A DNA stretch of 64,000 bases from Noviluteimonas caseinilytica. GTDB taxonomy: Bacteria > Pseudomonadota > Gammaproteobacteria > Xanthomonadales > Xanthomonadaceae. The DNA lies in NCBI RefSeq assembly GCF_018406605.1, contig NZ_AP024545.1, positions 992,001-1,056,000 on the forward strand, given 5' to 3'. Positions 51,285-60,229 of the stretch are shown here, in pieces. The position numbers were made by a program, and so were the translations under genes. How positions within the stretch are numbered: position 1 is the stretch's first letter; each line of letters begins with the position of its first letter. Under the pieces are notes generated by a model that worked only from the letters and a program-made list of their open reading frames with translations, did not search any database and had not been told where the DNA came from.

Positions 51285-52507
51285 GGCGGGGTTGCTCCGG
51301 CAGGCGTGGCGACGGGCGCGGCGGGGGTGGCGGGAGACATCGGCATGGTCATCGGCGTCGGCACCGTCGCCTGCGCGGTGGCCTGCGCCACCTGCGCATC
51401 GCGGCCCGCGATCGATTCGGCGAGCTGGTACACCGCGGTCGCGTACAGGCGCGACGTGTTGTATTTCGTGATCGCGCGGAAGTTGTTGAACACCATCCAG
51501 TATTCGGTGCCGCCTGCGCCATCCAGGCGCAAGATCTGCGCAGGCGTGTCCGCCGCCACGGTAATCGCGGGGCGATAGCCCTTCGGCGCGAACGACACGA
51601 CGGGCTGGAACGCATCGAGCGACTCGGCGTTGTAGTCGGTGAACGCCACATCGCGCAGCGTCGGCGCCATCACCGGGCCGCCGCGCACCCAACCTCCCTT
51701 CTGCACGAAGTAGTTGGCCACCGATTCCACGACGTCATCGATGTTGTTGAACAGGTCGCGCTTGCCATCGCCATCGCCGTCGACGGCGAACTGGCGATAG
51801 CTGGACGGCATGAACTGGCCCCACCCCATCGCGCCGGCATAGCTGCCGCGCAGGGTGGCGACATCCATGCCGGTTTCCTTGCCGAGCGCGAACAGCTGGC
51901 CGAGTTCGTCGCGGAAGAACGCTTCGCGCGTGTCCTCGCGCGCGGCCTTCGCCGGATCGCCGGTGCGCGGATAGTTGAACGCGAGCGTGTAGAGCGCATC
52001 GATGACCGGATAGCTGCCCTTGTTGCCGCCGTAGCTGGTTTCCACGCCGATGATCGCGGTGACGATCTCGCGCGGCACGCCGAAGCGCGCTTCGCTGCGT
52101 GCGAGCGCATCGGCGTTGGCGGCGATGAACGCCTTGCCGCCGTCGATGCGCGCCTGGGTGATGAAGATCGGGCGGTAATCGCGCCAGGGTTTCGCTTCGG
52201 CCGGGCGCGACATCGCGGCGATCACGCCGTCGCGGATGGTGGCCTTCGCGAGCGTGGCTTCGATGTACGCCGGATCGATGCCGTACTTCGCCGCGGTGTC
52301 GCGCACGAACTGCGCGCGCGCGACGCTGATGTCGCGCAGTTGCGGCGGGATCGGTGCGGCCGGCGTCGAAGGGACGGTCGTTGCGGGAGCGGGCCGCGTG
52401 GTCGCGGGCGTCGCAACGGGGGAAGCTGTGGGCGGTGCCTGCGTTGCGCAGGCGGCGAGCGCCAGCGGAAGCAGGACGACGGCCCGTGTGGGTGCGCGTT
52501 TCGTCAT
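51281..52507 (-). CDS. mltB: Membrane-bound lytic transglycosylase B
   Basis: A 408-residue lipoprotein (LALAAC, Cys20) that cleaves the glycan strand to 1,6-anhydro-MurNAc. The catalytic Glu156 lies in AIIGVETSYGG; other family blocks are YPVIDALYTLAFNYPR, LRGSYAGAMGWGQFMPSSYRQFAVDGDGDGKRDLFNN and DDVVESVANYF. ATG 52507 gives the lipoprotein signal directly; a longer frame starts with a charged stretch. It is translationally coupled to rlpA. Confidence 0.94.
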   Translation of the reverse strand: MTKRAPTRAVVLLPLALAACATQAPPTASPVATPATTRPAPATTVPSTPAAPIPPQLRDISVARAQFVRDTAAKYGIDPAYIEATLAKATIRDGVIAAMSRPAEAKPWRDYRPIFITQARIDGGKAFIAANADALARSEARFGVPREIVTAIIGVETSYGGNKGSYPVIDALYTLAFNYPRTGDPAKAAREDTREAFFRDELGQLFALGKETGMDVATLRGSYAGAMGWGQFMPSSYRQFAVDGDGDGKRDLFNNIDDVVESVANYFVQKGGWVRGGPVMAPTLRDVAFTDYNAESLDAFQPVVSFAPKGYRPAITVAADTPAQILRLDGAGGTEYWMVFNNFRAITKYNTSRLYATAVYQLAESIAGRDAQVAQATAQATVPTPMTMPMSPATPAAPVATPAGATPP

Positions 52508-52562
52508 CTGGCCGGAATGTACTGCTTTTAGTTGCTCGCGCAAACCCTTGATTGCGCGTGGT

Positions 52563-53675
52563 TCATCCGCCGTGCCGCGGGCGATGCGCGCCGACGGCCA
52601 TCACCAGGCCCAGGCCCGCGAGCAGCGAGACCGCCGAGGTGCCGCCATAACTCAGGAGCGGCATCGGCACGCCCACCACCGGGAGCATCCCCGAGATCAT
52701 CCCGCCGTTGACGATCACGTACACGAAGAACGCCAGCCCCAGCGAGCCGGCGAGCAGGCGCGCGTAACCATCGCGGGCTTCGGCCGCGATCCACAGGCAC
52801 CGGCCGATCACGAACAGGTACAGCGCCAGCACCGTGGCCACGCCGATCCAGCCGAACTCTTCGCTCAGCACCGCGAAGATGAAATCCGTGGTGTGCTCGG
52901 GCAGGTAATCCAGGTGCGACTGGCTGCCCTGCCCCCAGCCCTTGCCGGTCATGCCGCCGGCGCCGATGGCGATCTTCGACTGGATGATGTTCCAGCCCGC
53001 GCCGAGCGGATCGGATTCGGGATTGAGGAAGGTGAGGATGCGGTCCTTCTGGTACGGCCGCAGCATGAAGAGCCACGCGACCGGCGCCACCGCCGACACG
53101 CCCGCCACCGCCGCGCCGAACCACCACCACGACAGCCCCGCGAGGAACAGCGCGAACACGCCGCTCGAGGCGACGAGCATGCCGGTGCCGAAGTCCGGCT
53201 GCAGCAGGATCAGCCCGAACGGCACCGCGATCAGCACGCCGGAGGCGACGACGACGCGGAAGTTCGGCGGCAGCGGTTCGCGCTGCAGGAACCACGCCAG
53301 CATCATCGGCAAACTCAGCTTGATCACTTCCGAGGGCTGGAAATAGAAGAAGCCCAGGTTGATCCAGTGGTTGCCGTGCTTGCCCTGCCCGATCGCGAGC
53401 ACCAGCAGCAGCGGCAGCAGCGACACGCCGTAGACGAGCGGCGACCAGTGCCGCAGGCGCGTCGGCGGGATGCGCGACAGTCCCCACATCGCGACCAGGC
53501 CCACGGCGAAGCGCGCGCCCTGCGCCATCACCAGGTGCGGGGTTTCCGCGCCGGCGCTGTACAACACGGCCAGGCCGATGCCCATCAGCGCGAGCAACGC
53601 GCCGAGCAGCGGCAAGTCCACAGTGCGCAACATGCGCACCAGCAGGTCGAACAGCCAGCGCAGCAACGCGTTCAA
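52563..53675 (-). CDS. rodA: Peptidoglycan polymerase RodA
   Basis: A 370-residue SEDS glycosyltransferase with about ten transmembrane helices. Motifs are NHWINLGFFYFQPSEVIKLSLPMML, QPDFGTGMLVASSG, GKGWGQGSQSHLDYLPEHTTDFIFAVLSEEFGWIG (with catalytic-type Asp) and PVVGVPMPLLSYGGTS. The start is read as a TTG at 53675 that overlaps the mrdA stop (TTGA) and gives the usual N-terminus NALLRWLFDLLVRMLRT; an ATG at 53633 would remove 14 residues. It pairs with PBP2 in the elongasome. Confidence 0.93.
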   Translation of the reverse strand: MNALLRWLFDLLVRMLRTVDLPLLGALLALMGIGLAVLYSAGAETPHLVMAQGARFAVGLVAMWGLSRIPPTRLRHWSPLVYGVSLLPLLLVLAIGQGKHGNHWINLGFFYFQPSEVIKLSLPMMLAWFLQREPLPPNFRVVVASGVLIAVPFGLILLQPDFGTGMLVASSGVFALFLAGLSWWWFGAAVAGVSAVAPVAWLFMLRPYQKDRILTFLNPESDPLGAGWNIIQSKIAIGAGGMTGKGWGQGSQSHLDYLPEHTTDFIFAVLSEEFGWIGVATVLALYLFVIGRCLWIAAEARDGYARLLAGSLGLAFFVYVIVNGGMISGMLPVVGVPMPLLSYGGTSAVSLLAGLGLVMAVGAHRPRHGG

Positions 53676-55627
53676 TGCGTGACTCCGGGCGTGGCCGCGG
53701 CGACGGCGGGCGGCGCGCCTTCGGGGGCGGGTTCGACGTCGGGTTGTGCGTTCGGATCCTGCGGACCGGTCGGCATCGGCACGCCTTCGGGCATCGTGCC
53801 GAGCAGCCACGCGTCGAAGATCTTGCGTGCGATCGGGCCCGCGGTGCTCGCACCGAAGCCACCGTGTTCGACCATCACCGCGACCGCGATCGTCGGGTTG
53901 TCCGCGGGCGCGTAGCCGACGAACAAGGCCTGGTGGCGTAGCGAAAGCGGCAGGTGGTGCGGGTCGACGCTGACGTTGCCGCGGCGGCTGGTGTTCTGCG
54001 CGGTGCCCGTCTTGCCGGCCATCAGGTACGGCGCGCCGCGCACGAGGCTGTAGCCCGTGCCGCCCGGCTGCATCGTGCCCATCATGCCTTCCTGCACCGC
54101 GCGCAGGTGCGCGGGGTTGTCGGTGATGCGGAACGGCGCGGGCTGCGGCAACGGCGCCCACGGCGTGTCGTAGCCGTCGCGGCGCGAAGCGACCAGATGC
54201 GGGCGCAACAGGTTGCCGCCGTTGGCGATGGCCGCGACGCCGCGCGCGAGCTGCAGCGTGGTGGCGACCCAATACCCCTGGCCGATGCCCGAGATGACGG
54301 TTTCGCCCGGATACCAGCCGTCCTTCGAACGCTTGGCCTTCCATTCCGGCGACGGCACCACGCCCGAGGTTTCGCCCGCCAGGTCGATGCCCGTCGGCGC
54401 GCCGAACCCGTACTTGCGCATGTACTGGTCGAAGCGGGTGATGCCCATCTCGTAGGCGAGCTTGTAGTAGTAGAAGTTCACCGACGCGGCGATGGACTTG
54501 CGTAGATCGGTCCAGCCCGCGCCGCCGTGTGCGTCGCGATAGCCGCGCTTCTGGCCGGGGATGTGGAATTCGCCGGTCGAGAACACCTTGTCTTCGGGCG
54601 TGCGCAGGCCGCTGTCGAGGCCGGCGAGCGCGATCAGCGGCTTCACCGTCGAGCCCGGCGGGCCGCCGCCCAGCACGTTGCGGTTGAACAGCGGCCGCGA
54701 CATGTCGCCCATCAGCGACGCGTAATCCTTGTGCGAGATGCCGTTGACGAACAGGTTGGGGTCGTACGACGGCAGGCTCACCATCGCGAGGATTTCGCCG
54801 GTGCGCGGATCGATTGCAACGGCGGAGCCGTCGTTCTCGCCGAAGGCGGCGACCATCGCGCGTTGCAGGTCGAGGTCGATCGAGAGTTTCAGGTCCGCGC
54901 CGGGCGTGGCGGGCACGGAGCCGAGGCGGCGCAGCGCGCGGCCTTCCACGTTGGTCTCGATCTTTTCGTAGCCGACCTTGCCGCGCAGCGCGTCTTCGTA
55001 ATAGCGCTCCAGGCCCGTCTTGCCGGTGTGCGTGAGCGCGGCGTCCACCTCGCCCATCTTCGCCAGGTCCGCTTCGTCGATGCGGCCGACGTAGCCGATC
55101 ACGTGCGCGAGCAACGGACCGTAGGGGTAGCGGCGGTTGAGGTAGGGGACGAGTTCGACGCCGGGGAAGCGCCAGCGATCCACCGCGAAGCGCGCGGCTT
55201 CTTCTTCGCCGACGCGCAGCTTGAGCGTGACGGCGCGGAACCCGCGCGCGGCGCGACGCTGTTGTTCGAAGCGTTCGAGGTCTTCCTGCGAGAGCGCGAC
55301 GACGTGCGAGAGCGCGGCGATCGTCTGCTTGATGTCGCCGGCCTGGTCGGGCACGACGTCGAGGCGGTACGCGGGCACGTTGTCGGCGAGCACGCGGCCC
55401 TTGCGATCCAGGATCAGCCCGCGGCCCGGCACCACCGGACGCGGCTTGATGCGGTTGGCTTCCGAGCGCGTGGCGTATTCGGCGTGCTCGACCACCTGCA
55501 GGCGGAAGTACCAGCTCGCCAGGCCGCCGAGCGCGCCGAGCACGGCGAGGAAGGCGATGATCGCGCGTCGCCGGAACTGCTGCCCTTCGGCAGCCGCATT
55601 CTTCAGATGGCGGCGGCGCGGACCCAT
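53672..55627 (-). CDS. mrdA: Penicillin-binding protein 2 (transpeptidase)
   Basis: A 651-residue class B PBP. It has one N-terminal helix (22-42), a dimerisation region (RGLILDRKGRVLADNVPAYRL) and the transpeptidase domain with STVK at 326-329 (PGSTVKPL, Ser326), SVN at 382-384 and KTGTAQ near 544. A Pro/Ala-rich tail of about 40 residues follows. It cross-links lateral wall peptidoglycan with RodA and MreBCD. The mreD stop is 4 bp upstream. Confidence 0.96.
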   Translation of the reverse strand: MGPRRRHLKNAAAEGQQFRRRAIIAFLAVLGALGGLASWYFRLQVVEHAEYATRSEANRIKPRPVVPGRGLILDRKGRVLADNVPAYRLDVVPDQAGDIKQTIAALSHVVALSQEDLERFEQQRRAARGFRAVTLKLRVGEEEAARFAVDRWRFPGVELVPYLNRRYPYGPLLAHVIGYVGRIDEADLAKMGEVDAALTHTGKTGLERYYEDALRGKVGYEKIETNVEGRALRRLGSVPATPGADLKLSIDLDLQRAMVAAFGENDGSAVAIDPRTGEILAMVSLPSYDPNLFVNGISHKDYASLMGDMSRPLFNRNVLGGGPPGSTVKPLIALAGLDSGLRTPEDKVFSTGEFHIPGQKRGYRDAHGGAGWTDLRKSIAASVNFYYYKLAYEMGITRFDQYMRKYGFGAPTGIDLAGETSGVVPSPEWKAKRSKDGWYPGETVISGIGQGYWVATTLQLARGVAAIANGGNLLRPHLVASRRDGYDTPWAPLPQPAPFRITDNPAHLRAVQEGMMGTMQPGGTGYSLVRGAPYLMAGKTGTAQNTSRRGNVSVDPHHLPLSLRHQALFVGYAPADNPTIAVAVMVEHGGFGASTAGPIARKIFDAWLLGTMPEGVPMPTGPQDPNAQPDVEPAPEGAPPAVAAATPGVTH

Positions 55628-55631
55628 GGCG

Positions 55632-56117
55632 TCAACGATGGCGCCACGTGCGCAACCGCAACGTGTCGAAGAGCAGGAACATCGGCGCCCACAGCAACAT
55701 GCCGATCACGGGCGACACCCACGCAAGCAGCGGGAAGGCAGGTTCGCCGAGCGCCACGTGCACGGCGCTGGCGACGATGCGATCGTTGAACAGCAACGCG
55801 CCGATCGCAAGCGCCTGTTGCGACATCGGGAAGAAGCGCAGGCGTGCGCGGAAGCGCTGCAGGATGAAGGCGAGGATCGTCAGGCGCAGGGCCTGTTCGC
55901 CGAACAGGCCGCCGACGACGAGGTCGGCCAGCAGGCCCATCGAGAACGCGAAGCCCAGGCCGACTTTGTCGGGTTCTTCGAGCACCCAGTACGCCACCGC
56001 CAGGCCGAGGAAATACGGGCGCAGTGGCGCGAGGCTCGCGGGCATCGGCAACAGCGCGAGCACCAGTGCGACCAGCAGGCTGACGGGCAACACCCACGCG
56101 GCGCGTTCGCGGCTCAT
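55632..56117 (-). CDS. mreD: Rod shape-determining protein MreD
   Basis: A 161-residue membrane protein with five to six helices. Sequences LRPYFLGLAVAYWVLEEPDKVGLGFAFSMGLLADLVVGGLFGEQALRL fit the MreD family. Its start overlaps the mreC stop by 4 bp. It bridges MreC and the elongation enzymes in the inner membrane. Confidence 0.93.
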   Translation of the reverse strand: MSRERAAWVLPVSLLVALVLALLPMPASLAPLRPYFLGLAVAYWVLEEPDKVGLGFAFSMGLLADLVVGGLFGEQALRLTILAFILQRFRARLRFFPMSQQALAIGALLFNDRIVASAVHVALGEPAFPLLAWVSPVIGMLLWAPMFLLFDTLRLRTWRHR

Positions 56118-57139
56118 GGGCGCGGGGCCTCGATGCGGGGCGCGCGCGCCGTGGTGGTGGCGGCGGCCGGCGGCGTCGCAGCGGTCGTCGCGGCGGCTGT
56201 TTTCACCGCAGGGGTCGTGCGCACGCTGGCGGGCGGCGCGACGCTGACCGACGGGGCGAGCGCGGACGTCGTGTCCGGCGCGGGCCCGATCACCGGCCGT
56301 TGCGGTGCGCTGCGCAGCAGCAGCACGTCGCGGCCGCGATCGAATTGCGCGGCGGGCTTCACGTCGCCGACCAGGAACGCGCGGCTTTCGTCGGGCCGCA
56401 GCGCGGAGATCGTGCCCACCGGGAAGCCGGCGGGGAAGCGTTCGCCAAGACCCGAGGTGACGACGACATCGCCCACTTTCACGTCGCTCGACAACGGGAT
56501 GCTCGCGAGCGTGAGGCGATCGGTGCGACCCGTGCCGTACGCCACGAGGCGCACGCCGTTGCGCAGCACGGCAACGGGGAGCGCGTGGTCGGGATCGGTG
56601 AGCAGCAGCGCGGTGGCGTGCATCGCGTTGACGGAAATGATCTGGCCGACGACACCGCCCGCATCGATGACGACCTGGCCGACGCGCACGCCGTCGCCAG
56701 CGCCGGCATCGAGCACCAAGCGCTGGCGCGTGGGATCGAGGTCGATGTCGAGGACGGGGGCGAGCTGCACGTCGAGGCCGCCGCGTTCGACGGCGCCGAG
56801 CAGGCCGCGCATGCGTTCGTTATCCGCCGTGGCGGCCTGCAGGCGCGCGATGCGCGCGCCGCTCACGAGGAGGGCGTTGCGCAAGCGGCGGTTCTCGGCG
56901 ATCAGCGAGCTGCGGGTGCCGGCGTCGTCGCTGATGGAATCCACGACCTTGCCCGGCCAGCCCGCGACCGCCCACAGCGGCTGCACGAACACCTGGGCCT
57001 GCTCACGCCCGCGCGTGAGCCAGCCGCCGCGGTGGTCGAGCACGATCAGCACGCACGCGAGCCCGAGGTACGCCAGCAACTTGAGCGTGCCGGCAATGTC
57101 GCCCGGTCGGGCGGCGGCAGGTCCGGCGTAGGCGGGCAC
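56114..57139 (-). CDS. mreC: Rod shape-determining protein MreC
   Basis: A 341-residue bitopic protein: one helix (18-38), a coiled coil (72-112, SLIAENRRLRNALLVSGARIARLQAATADNERMRGLL) and two beta domains (VIDAGGVVGQIISVNAMHATALLLTDPDHALPV, DVVVTSGLGERFPAGFPVGTI). A disordered Ala/Pro/Thr tail of about 60 residues is longer than in E. coli. The start is GTG at 57137-57139; the mreB stop is 30 bp upstream. Confidence 0.94.
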   Translation of the reverse strand: MPAYAGPAAARPGDIAGTLKLLAYLGLACVLIVLDHRGGWLTRGREQAQVFVQPLWAVAGWPGKVVDSISDDAGTRSSLIAENRRLRNALLVSGARIARLQAATADNERMRGLLGAVERGGLDVQLAPVLDIDLDPTRQRLVLDAGAGDGVRVGQVVIDAGGVVGQIISVNAMHATALLLTDPDHALPVAVLRNGVRLVAYGTGRTDRLTLASIPLSSDVKVGDVVVTSGLGERFPAGFPVGTISALRPDESRAFLVGDVKPAAQFDRGRDVLLLRSAPQRPVIGPAPDTTSALAPSVSVAPPASVRTTPAVKTAAATTAATPPAAATTTARAPRIEAPRP

Positions 57140-57169
57140 GGTGCGGGGCTCGCGGCTGGGTGGTCTTTC

Positions 57170-58216
57170 TTATTCCGGGGCGAAGAATTCGTTGCCGTGC
57201 ATGTCGACCAACTCGAGCGCACGACCGCCGCCACGGGCGACGCAGGTGAGCGGATCGTCGGCGACCTGCACGTGCAGACCAGTTTCTTCGCTCAACAGGC
57301 GGTCCAGGTCGCGCAGCAGCGCGCCGCCACCGGTGAGCACGATGCCGCGCTCGGCGACGTCGGCGCACAGTTCCGGCGGGGTCTGTTCCAGCGCCTGCTT
57401 CACCGCGGCCACGATGCCGGCGAGCGGTTCGCGCAGGGCTTCGAGCACTTCGTTGGAGGTGATGGTGATCATCTTCGGCACGCCTTCGGCGAGGTGGCGA
57501 CCGGAGATCTCCAGCGTGCGGACGTCCTTCTGCGGGTAGGCGCAGCCGATCTCGAGCTTGATGCGCTCGGCCGTGGCGTCGCCGATCAGCATGCCCTGCG
57601 TGCGGCGGACGTAGGCGATGATCGCTTCGTCGAAGCGGTCGCCGCCGATGCGCACGGACTGCGAGTAGACGATGCCGTTCAGCGCGATGACCGCCACTTC
57701 CGTGGTGCCGCCGCCGATGTCGACCACCATCGAACCGCGCGCCTCGGTGACCGGCATGCCGGCGCCGATCGCGGCCGCCATGGGTTCTTCGATCAGGTAC
57801 ACCTCGCGGGCACCGGCTTCTTCGGCCGATTCCTTGATCGCGCGGCGCTCGACCTGGGTGGAGCCGCAGGGCACGCAGACCAGCACGCGCGGGCTGGGGC
57901 GCATCAGGCGCGACTTGTGCACCTTGCGGATGAAGTGCTTGAGCATTTCTTCCGTGTAGGTGAAGTCGGCGATGACGCCATCCTTCATCGGGCGGATGGT
58001 GGTGATGTGGCCCGGCGTGCGGCCCAGCATCTGCTTGGCTTCGGCGCCGACGGCGGCCACGGACTTCTGCCCGCCGACCAACCGGTCCTGGCGCACGGCG
58101 ACCACGGACGGCTCGTTCAGCACGATGCCCTGTCCGCGGACGTAGATGAGGGTGTTGGCCGTGCCCAGGTCGATGGACAGATCGCTGGAGAAATAGCGGC
58201 CGAGGAACTTGAACAT
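57170..58216 (-). CDS. mreB: Actin-like cell-shape protein MreB
   Basis: A 348-residue bacterial actin with phosphate-1 DLSIDLGTANTLIY (9-22), phosphate-2 VVDIGGGTTEVAVI (near 165) and adenosine motif GIVLTGGGALLRDLD (near 294). The N-terminal MFKFLGRYF amphipathic segment binds the membrane. It heads the leftward operon mreB-mreC-mreD-mrdA-rodA-mltB-rlpA, followed by dacC. Confidence 0.97.
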   Translation of the reverse strand: MFKFLGRYFSSDLSIDLGTANTLIYVRGQGIVLNEPSVVAVRQDRLVGGQKSVAAVGAEAKQMLGRTPGHITTIRPMKDGVIADFTYTEEMLKHFIRKVHKSRLMRPSPRVLVCVPCGSTQVERRAIKESAEEAGAREVYLIEEPMAAAIGAGMPVTEARGSMVVDIGGGTTEVAVIALNGIVYSQSVRIGGDRFDEAIIAYVRRTQGMLIGDATAERIKLEIGCAYPQKDVRTLEISGRHLAEGVPKMITITSNEVLEALREPLAGIVAAVKQALEQTPPELCADVAERGIVLTGGGALLRDLDRLLSEETGLHVQVADDPLTCVARGGGRALELVDMHGNEFFAPE

Positions 58217-58272
58217 GCGTGCGGGGCGCCTGGGAGAGAAGTGCGGGGGAAAGGGTGCAGCAGAGGGTCGCT

Positions 58273-58301
58273 AGCCTAGACTCAACAACGGGGTCGAGCA
58301 A
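58273..58301 (-). promoter_or_regulatory. Candidate mreB promoter
   Basis: On the leftward strand TTGCTC, 17 bases, then TAGGCT lies 57-85 bp upstream of the mreB ATG. The -35 keeps TTG and the spacing is ideal; the -10 is moderate. Confidence 0.4.
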
Positions 58302-58429
58302 GCACGCTCGTCGCGTTTTCCCCCGGGAAATTCGGGCAAAACACGAGGATCGCTGGCTTGGGGCCCCGCCGGTCGCTACCCTGTGCGGCCGCGGGCCCCC
58401 GGCCCGGACCACACCCGAGGCTGTTCCCG

Positions 58430-59365
58430 ATGTCTGCGTTGATCTGCGGTTCCTTGGCCTACGACACCATCATGGTGTTCCCCGACCAGTTCAAGAACCA
58501 CATCCTCCCGGACAAGGTGCACATCCTGAATGTGTCGTTCCTGGTGCCGCGCATGCGCCGCGAGTTCGGCGGCTGCGCGGGCAACATCGCCTACAACCTC
58601 AAGCTGCTGGGCGGCGATCCGATCCCGATGGCCACCGTGGGCCAGGACTTCGGGCCGTACAAGGACTGGTTCACCGAGCAGGGCATCCGCCTGGACCAGG
58701 TCAAGGTGATCGAGGAGCTGTTCACGCCGCAGGCGTTCATCACGACCGACCTGGACAACAACCAGATCACCGCCTTCCATCCCGGCGCGATGATGCGGTC
58801 GTACGAGAACCACGTGAAGGACGTCAAGGGCGTCACGTTCGGCATCGTCAGCCCCGACGGGCGCGAAGGGATGATGCAGAACGCGAAGGAATTCGCCGAA
58901 GCCGGCATTCCCTTCATCTTCGATCCGGGCCAGGCCATGCCGCTGTTCAACGGGCAGGAGCTGCGCGACTTCATCGAGCTGGCCGACTACGTCACCGTGA
59001 ACGACTACGAGTCCAACCTGCTGCAGGAGCGCACGGGCTGGAGCGAGAAGGACATCGTCTCGCGCGTGAAGGCCTACATCTGCACGCGCGGCCCGCAGGG
59101 CGCGCAGATCCACACGCCGGGCAAGGTCTACGACGTCGCGCCGGCGCACGAGCGCCGCGTCACCGATCCGACGGGCTGCGGCGATGCGTTCCGCGCCGGC
59201 CTGATCTTCGGCATCGAGAAGGGCGGCTACGACTGGATGACGATCGGGCGCATCGGCAACCTGATGGGCGCGCTGAAGGTCGAGCATCCGGGCACGCAGA
59301 ACCAGCGCTTCGACCACGAAGAGTTCACCGAACAGTTCAAGCAGCAGTTCGGCTACGCGTTGTAA
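58430..59365 (+). CDS. PfkB-family kinase, probable adenosine kinase
   Basis: A 311-residue ribokinase-fold enzyme. The N-terminus SALICGSLAYDTIMVFPDQF and FGGCAGNIAYNLKLLGGDPIPMATVGQDFG match the adenosine-kinase-like group. The anion-hole/catalytic motif is TDPTGCGDAFRAGL, with GCGD in place of the usual GAGD. The ATG at 58430 is the first consistent with homologous N-termini. It is divergent from mreB across 213 bp. Adenosine salvage is the likely role; other nucleoside or sugar substrates remain possible. Confidence 0.88.
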   Translation: MSALICGSLAYDTIMVFPDQFKNHILPDKVHILNVSFLVPRMRREFGGCAGNIAYNLKLLGGDPIPMATVGQDFGPYKDWFTEQGIRLDQVKVIEELFTPQAFITTDLDNNQITAFHPGAMMRSYENHVKDVKGVTFGIVSPDGREGMMQNAKEFAEAGIPFIFDPGQAMPLFNGQELRDFIELADYVTVNDYESNLLQERTGWSEKDIVSRVKAYICTRGPQGAQIHTPGKVYDVAPAHERRVTDPTGCGDAFRAGLIFGIEKGGYDWMTIGRIGNLMGALKVEHPGTQNQRFDHEEFTEQFKQQFGYAL

Positions 59366-59371
59366 TACGCG

Positions 59372-59638
59372 ATGAGCGAAAAGATCGGACTGTCGCGCTG
59401 GTGGCTGACGCCGATCGTGCTCTTCCTCGCATGCAACATGGTGTCGCGCTTTTGCGCGCCTGCAGGTCGCCGGTATTGTTCGCCGCACGAGACCTGGTCA
59501 TGGCTGGTGTTCGACGGCGGCTGGTGGAAATGCGGGCTGGTGGGCGCCGCATTGGCGGCGCTCACGGTCTTCGGCGACGACGCGCCCCCGCCCGCCCCGA
59601 AGGGCGACGTCGATTCACATGACGTGCGCGAGCCATAG
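59372..59638 (+). CDS. Small hypothetical membrane protein
   Basis: An 88-residue protein with two hydrophobic helices (about 10-24, WWLTPIVLFLACNMV; about 52-68, CGLVGAALAALTVFG), four further cysteines and a polar tail. It begins 7 bp after the kinase stop and its last 24 bp overlap the convergent YbaK gene. No family recognised. Confidence 0.6.
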   Translation: MSEKIGLSRWWLTPIVLFLACNMVSRFCAPAGRRYCSPHETWSWLVFDGGWWKCGLVGAALAALTVFGDDAPPPAPKGDVDSHDVREP

Positions 59639-60082
59639 CAGCTCGGGCTTCGCGAGGCGTTCGAATTCCGCGTACGGCATGCGCACCGCATCGGTGTGCG
59701 TGCCGGCGTTGAACGCGATGTCCGGTTGCCCCGCCAGGCGCGAATCCACGTACACCGGCATGCCGTAGAGATGGCCGAAGGGCGGCATCGCACCGGTCTC
59801 GCAGTCGGGGAAGGCGTCCTTGAAGTCGGTTTCTTCGGCGAGTTCGACGACCGGGCCGCCGAGCGCGCGCGACAGGCGCACCAGGTCGATGCGATACGCG
59901 GCCGGCATCACCATCATCGCGAGCGCGCCATCGACCTTCAGCATCACGGTCTTGGCGAACAGCTGCCGGCTCAGGTGCGTGGCGTGCGCGGTTTCGTCCG
60001 CGGTGACGGTGCGGCTGTGCGTCAGCGTCGTGTAGGGCGTGTGTTCCTGGTCCAGGAAGTTATGCAGGCGCGGTGACAGCAT
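59615..60082 (-). CDS. YbaK/ProX-type aminoacyl-tRNA deacylase
   Basis: A 155-residue YbaK-domain protein (HSRTVTADETAHATHLSRQLFAKTVMLKVDGALAMMVMPAAYRIDLVRLSRALG, then FPDCETGAMPPFGHLYGMPVYVDSRL with the conserved Gly-x-x-Pro-Pro-Phe-Gly motif). The conserved Lys in FAKTVMLK is the deacylation residue in relatives that hydrolyse mischarged Pro-tRNA. It may instead be a general stress-linked deacylase. The 3' end overlaps the convergent small membrane gene. Confidence 0.88.
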   Translation of the reverse strand: MLSPRLHNFLDQEHTPYTTLTHSRTVTADETAHATHLSRQLFAKTVMLKVDGALAMMVMPAAYRIDLVRLSRALGGPVVELAEETDFKDAFPDCETGAMPPFGHLYGMPVYVDSRLAGQPDIAFNAGTHTDAVRMPYAEFERLAKPELLWLAHVM

Positions 60083-60229
60083 GGTCGCCTCCGCTCGGCG
60101 CCGGCCTCCGTCCCGTGGGGCGTGACGTCGCGGGTGGACTGCGCGCGCGTCCTGCGTCGCGCCGTGGGGTGACGCGACTGTACGCCCGGGGCGCTCAGAT
60201 GGCGTGAGCGTTCGTCGGCAACCCGCGCG

